64,000 nucleotides of DNA from Adiantum capillus-veneris (taxonomy: Eukaryota > Streptophyta > Polypodiopsida > Polypodiales > Pteridaceae): assembly GCA_014529385.2 (NCBI GenBank), contig CM043942.1, positions 28,573,469 through 28,637,468 on the forward strand, in the 5' to 3' direction. The notes below the pieces were generated by a model, which did not search any database, was not told the origin of the DNA, and saw only the letters and a list, made by a program, of their open reading frames with translations. Below are positions 52,193 through 62,989 of the stretch, piece by piece. Position numbers and translations under genes: made by a program. The first letter of the stretch is position 1. Every line of letters begins with the position of its first letter.

Positions 52193-52432
52193 CAGCGTAA
52201 CTGCGAAACGTTTCACCCTGAAACGCGGCGTTTCACCACGAAACGTTTCAGTCCAAAATGAGAGCACAGTGAAACGTGAGACCGAAACGTACGTTTACTG
52301 ACTTTGAAACTAAAACTATGGTAACTTGCTGTGAATGAAACGGCTTGTGTTTCACTTGGTGAGCGAAACGTTTCAAGGCCCGAAACATTTCACCTGTCCT
52401 TACCTGCCGAAACGCGTTTCATGGTGACGCTG
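52193..52432. mobile_element. MITE 1 in the hAT 2 transposase
   Basis: 240 bp with an exact 8-bp duplication CTCAGGCT (52,185-52,192; 52,433-52,440). Ends CAGCGTAAC and GTGACGCTG. Filled with GAAACG/CGTTTC units, including palindromes GAAACGTTTC. No coding capacity. Confidence 0.93.
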
Positions 52433-52453
52433 CTCAGGCTTGGGTGAAAGAGC

Positions 52454-52922
52454 CACTGTAACAAGGAACGGGGGGAAAACAGCCCAAACGTTCCGAAACG
52501 GCGTTCCGGACGAGCCTCGTTCCTAAAACTGAGATGGGAACGGAACGCCGTTCAGGAACGGGGTGTAACCGGAACGGTGTTCGGGAATGGACGGAACATG
52601 AGGCGGAACCATGAAACGCGGGCAGAACGGGCAAAAGTAGACATTTGGGTAGAAAAAAGTCGGCTTTTGGGGGCAAATTTAGGGCTGTTCGAGAAACATA
52701 TTTGGTGCAGTTTGAGGGCAGGTTAGGGGGCAAATTTGGGGGCAGTTTTAAGGTCGTTTAGGAGTTTATTTGAGACTAAACTGAATGGAGGTAATTCAAA
52801 TCCTTACTTTAGGTGGACCGTTCCAGCCCCGTTCCCGTTCCGGCCCCCTCTCCTCCTCCCCGTTCCCGTACCGTTCCAGGCCCTCCTGTTCCCGTTCCCC
52901 GTTCCCATTCCGGGTAACTATG
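52454..52922. mobile_element. MITE 2 in the hAT 2 transposase
   Basis: 469 bp with an exact 8-bp duplication GAAAGAGC (52,446-52,453; 52,923-52,930). The right end GGTAACTATG and the GGAACG/CGTTCC subterminal units relate it to hAT 1 and to the MITE at 26,678. The left end CACTGTAAC has diverged. Confidence 0.92.
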
Positions 52923-55596
52923 GAAAGAGCGTCAGAGGGTGGCAGAGATGGAGATATGTCGCACTCTTATTGAGTGCAACATATCTTTCAATGTTTTGCG
53001 CACAGATCAGTGGAAAAGAATGGTAAAAGCCATTGCACAGATGGGGCCTACTGAGACATGGACAGGTCTTGATTACACAAAGATGCGCACCACTATGTTA
53101 GATGAACACAAGGCCTTAATTGACAAGGCACTTACGCCTGTGAAAGCTGGATGGAAGGAGTTTGGATGCACCATTATCTCAGATGGTTGGGCAGACATAC
53201 GCAGACGACACATAATCAATATCCTTGTATCTTCTGCTTTGGGCACCTATTTCTTGCGGCTGAGATTATTTTTGGTCACATCAAAACAGCCATAGAGGAG
53301 GTTGGCAAGGAGAATGTTGTGCAGGTGGTGACAGATAATGCAGCTAATTGCAAGGCAATGGGATTTATGGTGGAGCAACAGTTTCCTAGCATAGTGTGGA
53401 CTCCATGTGCTACACATTGTTTGGATTTGCTCATGGAGGATATTGGCAAACTTTCATGGGTGCAGCCCATAGTTGTAGATGTAGTCAAGGTCACCACATT
53501 CTTTCGCAAGAAACATCAGGCTCTTGCTATCTTCCGCAGCCATAGCACTTTGGATATGGTTCGACCTTCAAAAACCAGGTTTGCCTACATTTACTTGGTT
53601 TTACAGAGGCTCTACAAACTTAGAGATCCACTACTACAGACAGTGGTGGATCCAAAATGGCGAGGCATGTCAAGATCGCAGGATGAATCTACAAAATACT
53701 TGCAGAGGCGGATCCTTGATGAGAGCTTTTGGCAAGAAGTGCACGCTCTTTCAGTGGCACTCAAGCCGGTCTACGTCCTCCTTCGATTGACGGATATGGA
53801 GGGATCGACCTTGGGACTAGTCTATCATCTGTTTATGCAGATGAAAGACCACGTTTCCAAATGCGATCTGTTGACTATTGATCGGTAAGGGTTCCTCATG
53901 TTCTAATGGTTGTCTGTTTTAATCATCAAGCCTAAGTTATAACTTGTATTGACAAGTTGTTTTGATATTTCAGCCGATCAGATTTATTGGGATGTGTTGA
54001 GAGCCGCTGGACTTTCATGAGCTGTCCCATACATACGATGGCTGCCATGCTTCATCCTCTCTACAGGTCGCCAGAGCTATGGAGTGATACCTTGCTCAGC
54101 ACAAAACAATCAGAGTATGTTGGACTCATGTTTTCAGAGGATGGTCAGCTTGGGATAGAGAAGGAATTCACCAACTACATGAATGGCATTGGCGCTTCTT
54201 TCACGAGAGCAGTTTCTTTGAGGAAGGAAGCCACAAAGTATCCTTTGACATGGTGGCACTCATATGGGAGAGTTGGTCTTCCCAACCTCTCACGCATTGC
54301 TCTTCGTATCCTTTCTCAGGTTAGGAAACTCCCATCCATGATTACATTGTAATTTGTATATATCATTTTAAACTTTTAACTTCATCTTTATATTACTTGA
54401 CACTTGTCACTCTCTTGTTGATGATTGCACTCTTGCTTGAGCACTGAGCAGGATTGCTCGGCTGGAGCATGTGAGCGCAATTGGAGTGCTTACTCTCTCA
54501 TACACATGAAGATTCGAAATCGCCTTAGCACTTCTCAGTTGGAGAAGTTGGTGTATTGCAGAGCCAACATGAGGCTCGTGCGGAGTTACCATTCTTTGGG
54601 GCAACCCAAACAGGTAATTATCTTGATGTTGGCCACTATAAACTCAACCTGCAAGCATATGCCATAAATAAGTCAGTTTAACTTTATTTTACTCTTCAAC
54701 AGGTTGATGCGACAGAGCTGAAAATGGTAGATGATCCTAGACCAGAGGAGGCGGACCGACAGATTAGAGACGAGCAGGAGCAGATTCTCAGAGAGCTGAA
54801 ATAGAGAGCTCGAGAGCGTGGATCGTCGTGTGACTAGATCACGTGCACGAGCTCTTAGCCTTCCTCTACGCACGGTGGGAGGAGATCCAGACACTGTGAG
54901 ACGAGAGAGTATTCGAAGGGGGAAGCTTCCTATTCGCTCCATTCGCAGGCGAGCGAATGAAGCTGTCCGGCTCATCCATGCAGAGATTGCTAATATGCCT
55001 GAGGAGGCTTGTGGTGCAGAGGTGCTTGTACTAGAGTTGACATATGCTGAGCCTGACCCTAAGTTTGATGAGGAGGGCAATGTCCTTGATGATGGGGGCT
55101 TGCTCTCTACCAACGATTCATCTTCCGCATCTGACACAGACTTTTGAGGCCGCACGTCTTAATGCACACTGGTGACTGCATGCTTTGGAGGACAGGCTGC
55201 AGCAGACTTTTATTGTTATTATGACATTGTAGTATTCCACAGTACTTTGTTTTTATTCTTGATTCAGTTTGTACGGTATATGCCGACTTCTAGCTGATGC
55301 CATGGACATGATGTTTGTAGTTGTTATTTGGTTTTATGATTTATGGTCATTGGTTTTCTCATTGAGTATTGAGTCTTGAGTCATTAAGTTCTATGATCAA
55401 TATGTTCATTTTAAGCATTGCATTGTTAATGAGGCTGAATTTTGAAAGGTCTGTGAACTTAAATTTAGTGTAATTGTCTTTTTTTACAAATGGTACGTAC
55501 CTATCACGTACCTAAAGGTTGGTTCAGTACGGAAGTACGTTCCGTACGTACCTAAACCGTACCGTACACTACGTACCTTTCCACCTTGGCTGCCTC

Positions 55597-56493
55597 TAGG
55601 TGCGTGGCTAGTTGTGCCTCTTGCCATGCGTGGTACCAATTGATGGCATCACCGGCAAGGTACATAGCTGCCGTCAAAACTTTGCTATTTCCTATCTTCT
55701 TAGTTGTCGCAAAATAAGCATTAAATTGATGCAACCAAGAATGAATAACCATAGCATCCATCTTACCGTCATACTTACTGAAAGTCAACTTTTCTGTGAC
55801 TGGATGGTTGGAATCCGCGTCGTGGCTTGCGCCACTTGACGAACTCCCACGATCTTTGGGTGGTTCGGTCTTTGAGGCTAGTGCTTGTCGAAGCAATTCT
55901 TGAGTGTGTAGCTCTCGTTGAGCTTCACGCTCGGTCTCCAAAGCCGCGTTTCTTGCCGCCTCTTCCGCCTTCCTGAGTTGTTTCCTTTCTTTGCATTTGT
56001 TGCGCTCGCGTTCTAAAGCAAGTCGATTTTCTTCTTGTTTTGCGGCAAGTCTTGCGTTTCTTTCATCGTGCTCACGTTCCTGAGCAAGGCGCTCACGTTC
56101 CTATGCAAGACGATTTGCTTCTTGTCTATCCATCATGGCCATCATCTGCTTGACCATTGCCTCCATAGGGTTTGGTGCACTTGGTGGCGTAGATGGCGAA
56201 GGGGGAGGGTTGAAGAAATCATCTCCAGGTGGGGACGAGTCTTCGTCGCCTCTCTCATGCTCATCACCTGTATGCGAAGTATCCATTCCGCTTCGGGTGA
56301 CGACCATGCACTATGATCTTGGGTTCTTAAGTTCGCGAGGAACTTGGGTTCTTGAGGGTTTTGAGGTTCTTGAGGTTTTCTTTCGCTTGCAAATCGCGTT
56401 GAAGAAGGATCTTCTATTCACCTGAGTTCTACTCCTTTCTGCGGGCGCACCCCTTGGCGGCCTTGCGCTCACACCAAGGTTGCTTTTTCCCAC
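55597..56493 (-). pseudogene. Element J gag N-terminal half
   Basis: Leader (56,493-56,311), then V-T-R-S-G-M-D-T-S, a proline-rich strip, and a long coiled coil with R-E-R-L-A-Q-E repeats (about 56,110-55,900), which an in-frame TAG near 56,104 interrupts. Then the gag core: S-K-Y-D-G-K-M-D-A, W-L-H-Q-F-N-A-Y-F and L-A-G-D-A-I-N-W-Y-H-A-W-Q. It ends at the hAT 2 target duplicate. Confidence 0.85.
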
Positions 56494-56723
56494 CTCACGT
56501 CGATTGGCCGGCCACTAAGTGCACGGTCCGCTCTCAATGAGTGAAAAGAGACACAAGGGGAGGCTCAACAAACCTTCTTTCTTGGGATTCCTATCACTCT
56601 TCAACAAAACACGATTAGGAATCGACACGCCCAAGCGAACTTGGGTTCGTGCGACCGCAACAAGCAAAAAAATCCTTGTGGTTCTTGTGGTTCTTTCCTT
56701 GAGTAATGCAGAACACTTCCAAA

Positions 56724-56735
56724 GCTCTGATACCA
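56724..56735 (-). promoter_or_regulatory. Element J primer-binding site
   Basis: TGGTATCAGAGC on the minus strand, one base from the LTR. Confidence 0.94.
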
Positions 56736-56736
56736 A

Positions 56737-57886
56737 TGTAAGGTGCAACGGAATGAATGTTGTATTTTCTCAAGATTAGTGATCTATATTTGCTCAAGGT
56801 TCCTTTTAGTTCTTAGGGAAGGAGAGAGCCTTCCGTCTTTATGGAGAGTGCTATGATCACGAACAAAGTGAATGGATATTGTGCGTGCAAGTGTATGAGA
56901 CTGAAAGAAGGAGAGAAAAGAGATACGACACCGAGAGGTTGTAATACCCTCCTCCGAAGGCCCCACTCTCGTCGGCGAGAGTGGTCTATTTTGATTGCAC
57001 AAAGGTGTACAATGCGTGTGCAATGGACTGATGCAACTTGGACTATGCCGATGACAACGACGGTGATGATGACAACGACTTAGGCTGAATCTGTGATCTT
57101 CTATTGGCTGAATTTCGTGGACTGTTTCGGTGCTGAAATCGACTGTTTTACTGCTGTCTTAGGGCTGAAATTGAATGGTTCCGTCAGGGTTCATGCTGAG
57201 GACAAAAACGCTGAACTGTTGTACCTTTTTAGCTGCGTTTTCTGCTGTTATTGAAGGCTGAAAAACGCTAGTCTTGCAGGTCTATTCGATGCTGAAAAAC
57301 GCTGGAATGGGCAGCAGTCCTAGCGTTAGTAGTTGGTGAAAAAACGCTGAAGTTGGCAGGGTAAAAAACGCTAGGCATAGCAACTTGATGGCGATGCTTT
57401 TACTGTGGGAGGAAACGCCAAGAGAGGGAGTGGATGGCGACGGTATCTGCTTGGGGTGGCTCACCAAGGGGGTGACTTGGGGAGGTCTTGCTGAGAGAGG
57501 GAGGGAGCACTTGTTGCTTGGGTAAGCCTGTTGTGCTCTTTGCTCATCTGCCAAATTATGCTAACTTGGGTTTGCTTATATATTAACTTACCCAATTTGC
57601 CCTACTAACTCCCCAACAAAAGTCACTTAATAAATAAGTGAAAAATGTCAAAAATAGGGAAAATGGGATAAAGTCACTTCAAAAATCCCCAAACTGACTC
57701 TGATGGAAATGCTTATGCTTATGCGGTGTGCAACCAGAGGATATGCATCTATGCTAAGTGATTGGGCATGCACGGTCTACGAATAGACTCACAAAAGTGC
57801 CAGATCACTGCTAATCTAAACTGACTGAACCCTGTTGTGGTGTAGCTTGTCCACGGACACATAGGGTTGGGATGTGTCACGTGACA
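56737..57886 (-). repeat. Element J 5' LTR
   Basis: 1,150 bp, nearly identical to 47,912-49,071; the outer end is the exact palindrome TGTCACGTGACA (57,875-57,886). Confidence 0.95.
57575..57583 (-). promoter_or_regulatory. Element J LTR TATA box
   Basis: ATATATAAG on the minus strand, about 300 bp from the U3 start. A matching box is in the other LTRs of this family (for example near 28,495, 31,752 and 61,778). Confidence 0.65.
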
Positions 57887-57891
57887 CAACC

Positions 57892-58647
57892 ACTGAATAT
57901 TCCTTATTGGATGAAATATTTCTAGAAAGTCGACGACTCCGGATATCAAGAGTTCCGATCTAGAATGAGACTCTTATTGAATGAGATTCTTCTGGGAAGC
58001 CAATGACCCAAGAAATCAAGAGCTCCGATTTGGAATTAGAAAACTAATTGTCCCTCGAAATGTCCCTTGGAATGACCGTCGGAAATTTTTGACCTAAAGG
58101 CCAAGGGCCTATAAATTAAAGCATTGGGGATAGTCATTCGGGGACTTGTACAGTTGCATAGTAAGGATGAGTGCTCCTTTCTGCAATTGTATCAAAGAAG
58201 ATCAATAATAAAAAAATATGCAAGGGGCGCTTAGTTGAGGGGCCAAAGCATCAGGGAGTGGAACTCTATCGTTGTGTCACTTCACGTCCACGAGGTGAAA
58301 TAGCCATGAAGTGATGTCTGTTATTAAATTCAACAGTGGTTTGGTCAATATGTATGCCTGGCGACCATACTAAAGCTACAAAAGGTCTTAATAAACTTCT
58401 TAATGAGGTTTATATATTATAAACCATGAAATACTGAGGTGCCAAGGATGTAAAACCTTGGGTCCAATTTGATCAGAAAAGGGTGTATTTTGTGATAATT
58501 TTGTGATGGAAATGCAAAAGCCATGGGAGGCAACAGTAGTGCAAGGCCCTAACGTTTTAAAAAGGAAAGATATATAGTACGGGCTGAAGGAAACCTAGCC
58601 AAGGCAATTGCTACTAGACAGGATGAGGTATTTGCAGAAGTTATGGA
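57892..58647 (+). other. LTR-like sequence right of element J
   Basis: No gene. Two degenerate 65-70-bp units (57,897-57,965; 57,966-58,040). Then GGCCTATAAATTAAAG (TATA) near 58,108 and an AAGGGGCG...GGGGCC motif at about 58,224-58,244, as in other LTRs here. It may be an LTR of the decayed copia that follows, or the remnant of gypsy F; it does not match the F 5' LTR closely. Confidence 0.45.
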
Positions 58648-60640
58648 GTGGGAGAAGAGGTTGAGTATTTGGGGTATAATAAAGAGGAGCATTTTCTTGG
58701 ATATCACAAAAGGAGAGGAGCTTCTCCCTTGGGGAAGAGCTCAAGCTCTTTGACTATGGCACTATCTACTCGGACGAGAGTGTGCATGCGAGCGGGCGCG
58801 CATAAATGGTGGGTTGTCGAAAGGCGTTGTACGGTTGTTGTTAATGGGGTTGCCGTCGAGCGGCACAGCTGCACTACAGGTTTCACAATAAGAATCGGCA
58901 GCCAATTGTTGATTCCCTTCCCCATAGGGGTCAAGTTCACCTCCAAGGAGTTTGCACAATGGTGCAAGACAGAGGGCATTCAATGCCAGTGACTACTCCC
59001 TCCACTCAATCGCCAAATAATTTTTGTCAAGCGGAAGAACCCGGACGATCGTGGAGATGAGCGATGCTTGAGTATGCTTCCCACCCTCAAGTATTCTGGG
59101 CAGAGGCTTGCTCTATGGTAATTTACATCCAAAATAAGTCGTCTACTATTCTTTTTGGAGGATACGCCACCGTTCCAAGCTTATCCAAACAAAGTTGGAT
59201 CCAAGTCAACGAGGATGATCTTTGTTAGCTATTCTCAATAGTCCCACAGTTTTTGGCTTCATAATCCATATACCAAGGCTAAAAACACTGAGTTGTGATG
59301 TAATGTTCGACAAAACCGTCATTGCTACTTCAAAGAGGGCATCTCCAAGGACCATTCCCATGCCTCCTTCTCTCTTACCTCCTCCAGTGTCTCCACCTCC
59401 TATACCTCACATGCAGGCAATCCTACGCAAGCTTCACCTACACGGCAATCAATATACTAAACAGGTCATGCGAGTTCAGAGGATGATTTTGCTGATGTTG
59501 AGGATTCTCCAAAGGGTACTTGGACGGCACCACATCAAGAGAAGCGAATACCTAGTTAGCTATATCAGACACTATCCTTGTCACAAGTGACAGAGTTACC
59601 ACCCCCTCTGAGACTAGGCAACCTCGTCGTTCAAAATGGCTAAAAGACAAGAGGCCTATTTTCGAGGAGAATCGGTTGGTGAAATTCGCCCTCATGTTGC
59701 ACATTAACTCTACACCACGAATTTGCACTAGTTCAACCTTCTTTGGTGGAAAAAGCCCTTGAGTACTCTTGGATGCATGCCATGCAGTTCGATTTGGACG
59801 CGACAAACCGCAGGGGCACTTGGAAATTGGTTCCTTGGCACACGAAGCTAAAAATCATCAAGACCACATGGATCTTCAAGACGAAGTATAAAGCGAAAGG
59901 TTCCATAAGAAGCACAAGGCAAGACTTAGGGATGAATTTAACGAGACTTTTGCTCCTACCATTTGCATGACTATTATTTAGATATGATCTCAATTGCAAC
60001 CCATCATGACTAACCTAGCTATCACATGCACATGAAGAGTGCGTTCCTCAACGGCACTCTCAATATACATGTTTATGTGGAGCAATCACCTCGCTTAAGA
60101 GCTGAAGGGAAAGAAGATTGCACAACGGATTGTGCATACTCAAGCAGGCCCCTAGAGCTTGGTACCTAAGGATTGACAGTTTCTTCACACGTATCGAGCT
60201 ATGACATACTCTTGGTGATTCAAATTTGCTACATTGCTTCCCACACAAGTTGTCATCATTATCGTGTATGTTGATGACCTCATCTTTATAGGTTCATGGT
60301 TTGACAAGATTCAAGACATCTTCTAGTCACTTGAAGCGACATTTGAGATGACAGATCTTGGACTACACTTATTCCTCGATTTTAAAATCTATCAGACACC
60401 ACAAGGGATCATCTTCTCTCGGCAGAAGTAATCCAAAGACATCCATGACAAATTCGAGATAAAGACCTATAGATCTAATGGCACTCATCTTTGCTCAAGG
60501 AGAATGCATCTTCACATGATCCCTCACCCCTCATTGAGTCACTATATCAAAATGTTGTCAATTGTCTTGTATTTGACGTACTCTCACCCAGACATTGCCT
60601 AATCAGTTTCAGTCCTTAGTTTCTTTTCGACCAAGCCTTG
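58648..60640 (+). pseudogene. Decayed copia pol (integrase to RT)
   Basis: Integrase near 58,927-59,040: F-T-S-K-E-F-A-Q-W-C-K-T-E-G-I-Q-C and, across frames, S-P-N-N-F and E-R-K-N-R-T-I around the catalytic Glu. RT near 59,870-60,600: H-K-A-R-L-R-D-E-F-N-E-T-F-A-P, I-I-I-V-Y-V-D-D-L-I-F-I-G at about 60,252-60,290, F-E-M-T-D-L-G and L-T-Y-S-H-P-D-I-A. Many stops and frameshifts. It is an older copia lineage, distinct from A/E. Confidence 0.8.
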
Positions 60641-60903
60641 TCAGCAATGTCACATGAAATTGCATTTCATCCCCTTGAGACGAACGAAACACGAAAGCTC
60701 AAAACATTTTGAAACAAAGTCGAAATAGGGGGACAGAACAAATTTCTAAGGTTCAAAAAAAAGGTCTAATTTTTAAAATTGCCATATAGTGTGTGATGTG
60801 CAACATATTTTACCACTCGTTGTCCATGTATATAAAATGTATCCACCTACTAGACTCTATGTTTCCTAGAACCTCTAAAAACATGGGTTTTGTATCGTGT
60901 TTC
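60641..60903. other. No gene seen
   Basis: Short region between the copia relic and element K; GTTTC (60,899-60,903) is the left target site of K. Confidence 0.4.
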
Positions 60904-62099
60904 TGTAAGGTGCAGCGGAAGTGAATGTTGACTTTGCTCAAGATGAGTGCTCCGAACTGTGCTCAAGGTTCCTTTTACTTAGTGAAGGGAGAGCCTTCCG
61001 TTCTTTGATGAGAGAGTGCAATGGACACAAACAAAGTGAATGGACATTGTGCGTGAAGGTGCATGAGACTGAGAGATAGAGAGAGATGAGAATACGACAC
61101 CGAAGATGTTGTCAAACCCTCCTCCAAGGGCCCCACTCTCGATGGCGAGAATGGTCTACTATAGATTGCACAAACTTATACAAAATGTCGATGCAAATCT
61201 AAATGGGGCTATGTCGAGGTCGACGGTGTGGACGACGAGGAGGAGACTATGGCTGAAAATTAAATGCTTCGAAGACGACGGTGACGACGACGACTTATAT
61301 TTGCTGCTATGGCTTATGCGGCTGATTAAAAATGCCAATCTGGCTAACTCCACGCACTGGTTTGGCTGACTATAAACACCGCTTTTGCAGCCCTTGAAAA
61401 ACGCTGATGCTGTCCCAAAAAATCTGGCTTCTAGCACTGGTCCTGATGTCATGAAAACGTTACTGAGTGGCTGTGATACTGCTGCAAAAACGCTGCCTCT
61501 GCTGGGTCTTCAACCGCTGTATTTGCTGATGCAAAAACGCTGGTATGACTGCGTGTTGTGGCTGCAGAATCGCCAAGGCAAGGGCTGATAAGCGCTGGAG
61601 TTATTGCTGAAAAACGCCAGGCTGCTAGGTCAAAAAATGCTGGAGTCCTTTGATAAAAACGCTAGCCTACCGAAGGGAAAACGCCAGGCTGCTGGGTACT
61701 TGTTCTTGCTGAGAGTGGGCCTGTTGAGCAATGCTCCTATTGCCTCCTTTGCCAGAAAGTGCTAGCTTTGGTTTGTTTATATATTATCTTAGTAAAATTG
61801 CCCTACCTAGTTCCCAACAAAAGTCACTTAAATAAATAAGTGAAAAATGTCAAAAATAGAAAAAATAGGTTTAATGCACTAGAAAATTTCCCTGATGAAT
61901 TCTGATGGTAATGCTGATGATCATGATGTGTGCAACCGGAGGATATGCATCTAATCCAAGTGTCTGGACATGCACGATCTGCGAACAGACTCACAAAAGT
62001 GTCAGATCACTTCATATCCTAGACTAACTTGACTGGACTCAACACTGGTCATGATCTAGCTTGTCCATGGACACATAGGGTTGCATGTGTCACGTGACA
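60904..62099 (-). repeat. Element K 3' LTR
   Basis: 1,196 bp, TGTAAGGTGCAG to TGTCACGTGACA (62,088-62,099), with the PPT on the right. AAAACGCT units at 61,390-61,690. Confidence 0.94.
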
Positions 62100-62989
62100 T
62101 CCCCTCCTTTTCAAAGTGAGGTACTGGTACCGAACTGTATTGCGTCGAGGGAGATCGCCAACAACATCCGGAATCCTCGAAGGGACTCTTTGCCGGCCCA
62201 CCCTGATGTGTGGGTCGTGCGATACTTGAACTTCATAAAGGTCTGCAACGCTTGCTTCTTTGGGCCGCACCGAAAGCGACACAAAGTCTTCTTCAATGCT
62301 TCCACTTCTTCTATGGACGTAGGTCCCACCGTCTTCAAAAATCTCCGAGGATGAAAATTCCCGAAACCACTTTTAACACAAAAACATGAACATACCCATT
62401 TTATGTAAAGTGACTGGAAAAGCTCGTCTTCTCTAAAGACTATGCATACAATGTAGATGAACATAGAGACGAAGTACCAAACCGTTCATCAAACACACGC
62501 AAACAATGCGATCGAATCTTGTCTTTCTGATCTAAATCAATCAACTGTGGCAATTCACAACGGAAATGCCCATGCTTGGTGCTCATACTTTCTTGTGCTT
62601 TTTCTAATTGTGTCGTGCCAAGGGAGAGACATGGAATGTGACTTCCTTAAATGCATACTTTTCAGCTTTTCATGAATAATCCGCATACATCCGTACTCAT
62701 TCATGCTTGAAACGTGCTCAACGTACAATATGTCATGCCTATGAAAAGGGATCACATAAAGATGCTGACTAAAATACAGGAAACGATCACGAATGAACCA
62801 CTAGAACAATGCGTGCTGACTAATCACTCGAACACATAGTACTTCCTGTGAGGGTTCTTTGGACATAGGCTCGAGAGCCAAGATCGGTTCTTCGTGTTTG
62901 ATCGAATCTTCCTGTGGGGGTTCTATGGACCTCGACTCAAGAGCCAAGATCGGTTCTTCGTGATTGATCGAATCTGCAACGAGGTTAGC
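62100..62989 (-). pseudogene. Element K tail protein
   Basis: Same order as the J tail: R-F-L-Y-F-S-Q-H-L-Y-V-I-P-F and H-D-I-L-Y-V-E-H (62,800-62,690), M-S-L-P-W-H-D-T, then the chromodomain-like C-R-F-R-C-G-P-K-K, F-M-K-F-K-Y-R-T-T, S-G-W-A-G-K-E-S (62,290-62,160). A 15-20-bp deletion near 62,285 and several frameshifts break it. Confidence 0.7.

Larger units (their letters stand above)
51704..55147 (+). pseudogene. hAT 2 transposase, multi-exon, MITE-interrupted
   Basis: ATG at 51,704 (M-P-R-K-T-N-P-N-W). BED finger W-Q-C-K-Y-C-G ... V-K-K-H-L. After two MITEs (52,193-52,432; 52,454-52,922) the frame continues Q-W-K-R-M-V-K-A-I and I-I-S-D-G-W-A-D. A frame change near 53,240 is followed by V-V-T-D-N-A-A-N-C and C-A-T-H-C-L-D-L-L. 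Likely introns: 53,885-53,973, 54,320-54,451 and 54,614-54,702. The dimerisation region C-E-R-N-W-S-A-Y-S-L-I-H is at 54,467-54,600. A TAG near 54,801 and a frame change precede the acidic C-terminus ending S-A-S-D-T-D-F at 55,147. Otherwise the gene is full length. Confidence 0.9.
51330..55588 (+). mobile_element. hAT transposon 2
   Basis: 4,259 bp with an exact 8-bp duplication GCTGCCTC (51,322-51,329; 55,589-55,596) in the gag of element J. The ends CAGGGTAGAA and TTCCACCTTG are imperfect inverted repeats. Both subterminal zones consist of GTAC/CGTACG units (51,340-51,405; 55,492-55,580). It differs from hAT 1 in ends and transposase. Two MITEs lie inside it. Confidence 0.95.
47912..57886 (-). 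mobile_element. Element J: gag-protease-tail LTR element (CACGTG family)
   Basis: Minus-strand element with the exact duplication CAACC (47,907-47,911; 57,887-57,891), LTRs of 1,160 and 1,150 bp, PBS and PPT. It is 9,975 bp including hAT 2 (4,259 bp plus duplication), so about 5.7 kb alone. Contents: coiled-coil gag, gag core, zinc knuckle, protease, His/Asp tract and tail. No RT, RNase H or integrase core is present, and nothing suggests a later deletion, because the same joint occurs in the 23.5-26.5 kb copy. The LTRs are nearly identical, so the insertion is fairly recent. Confidence 0.94.

Noticed and set aside
58762-58992. Open frames on both strands near 58.8 kb as a host gene
   Set aside because: The plus frame passes into copia integrase residues and the minus frame is its shadow.
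9335-62099. CRISPR-like or satellite array from the roughly 1.2-kb repeats
   Set aside because: The repeats are LTRs with TG...CA ends, target duplications, PBS and PPT, dispersed in both orientations.
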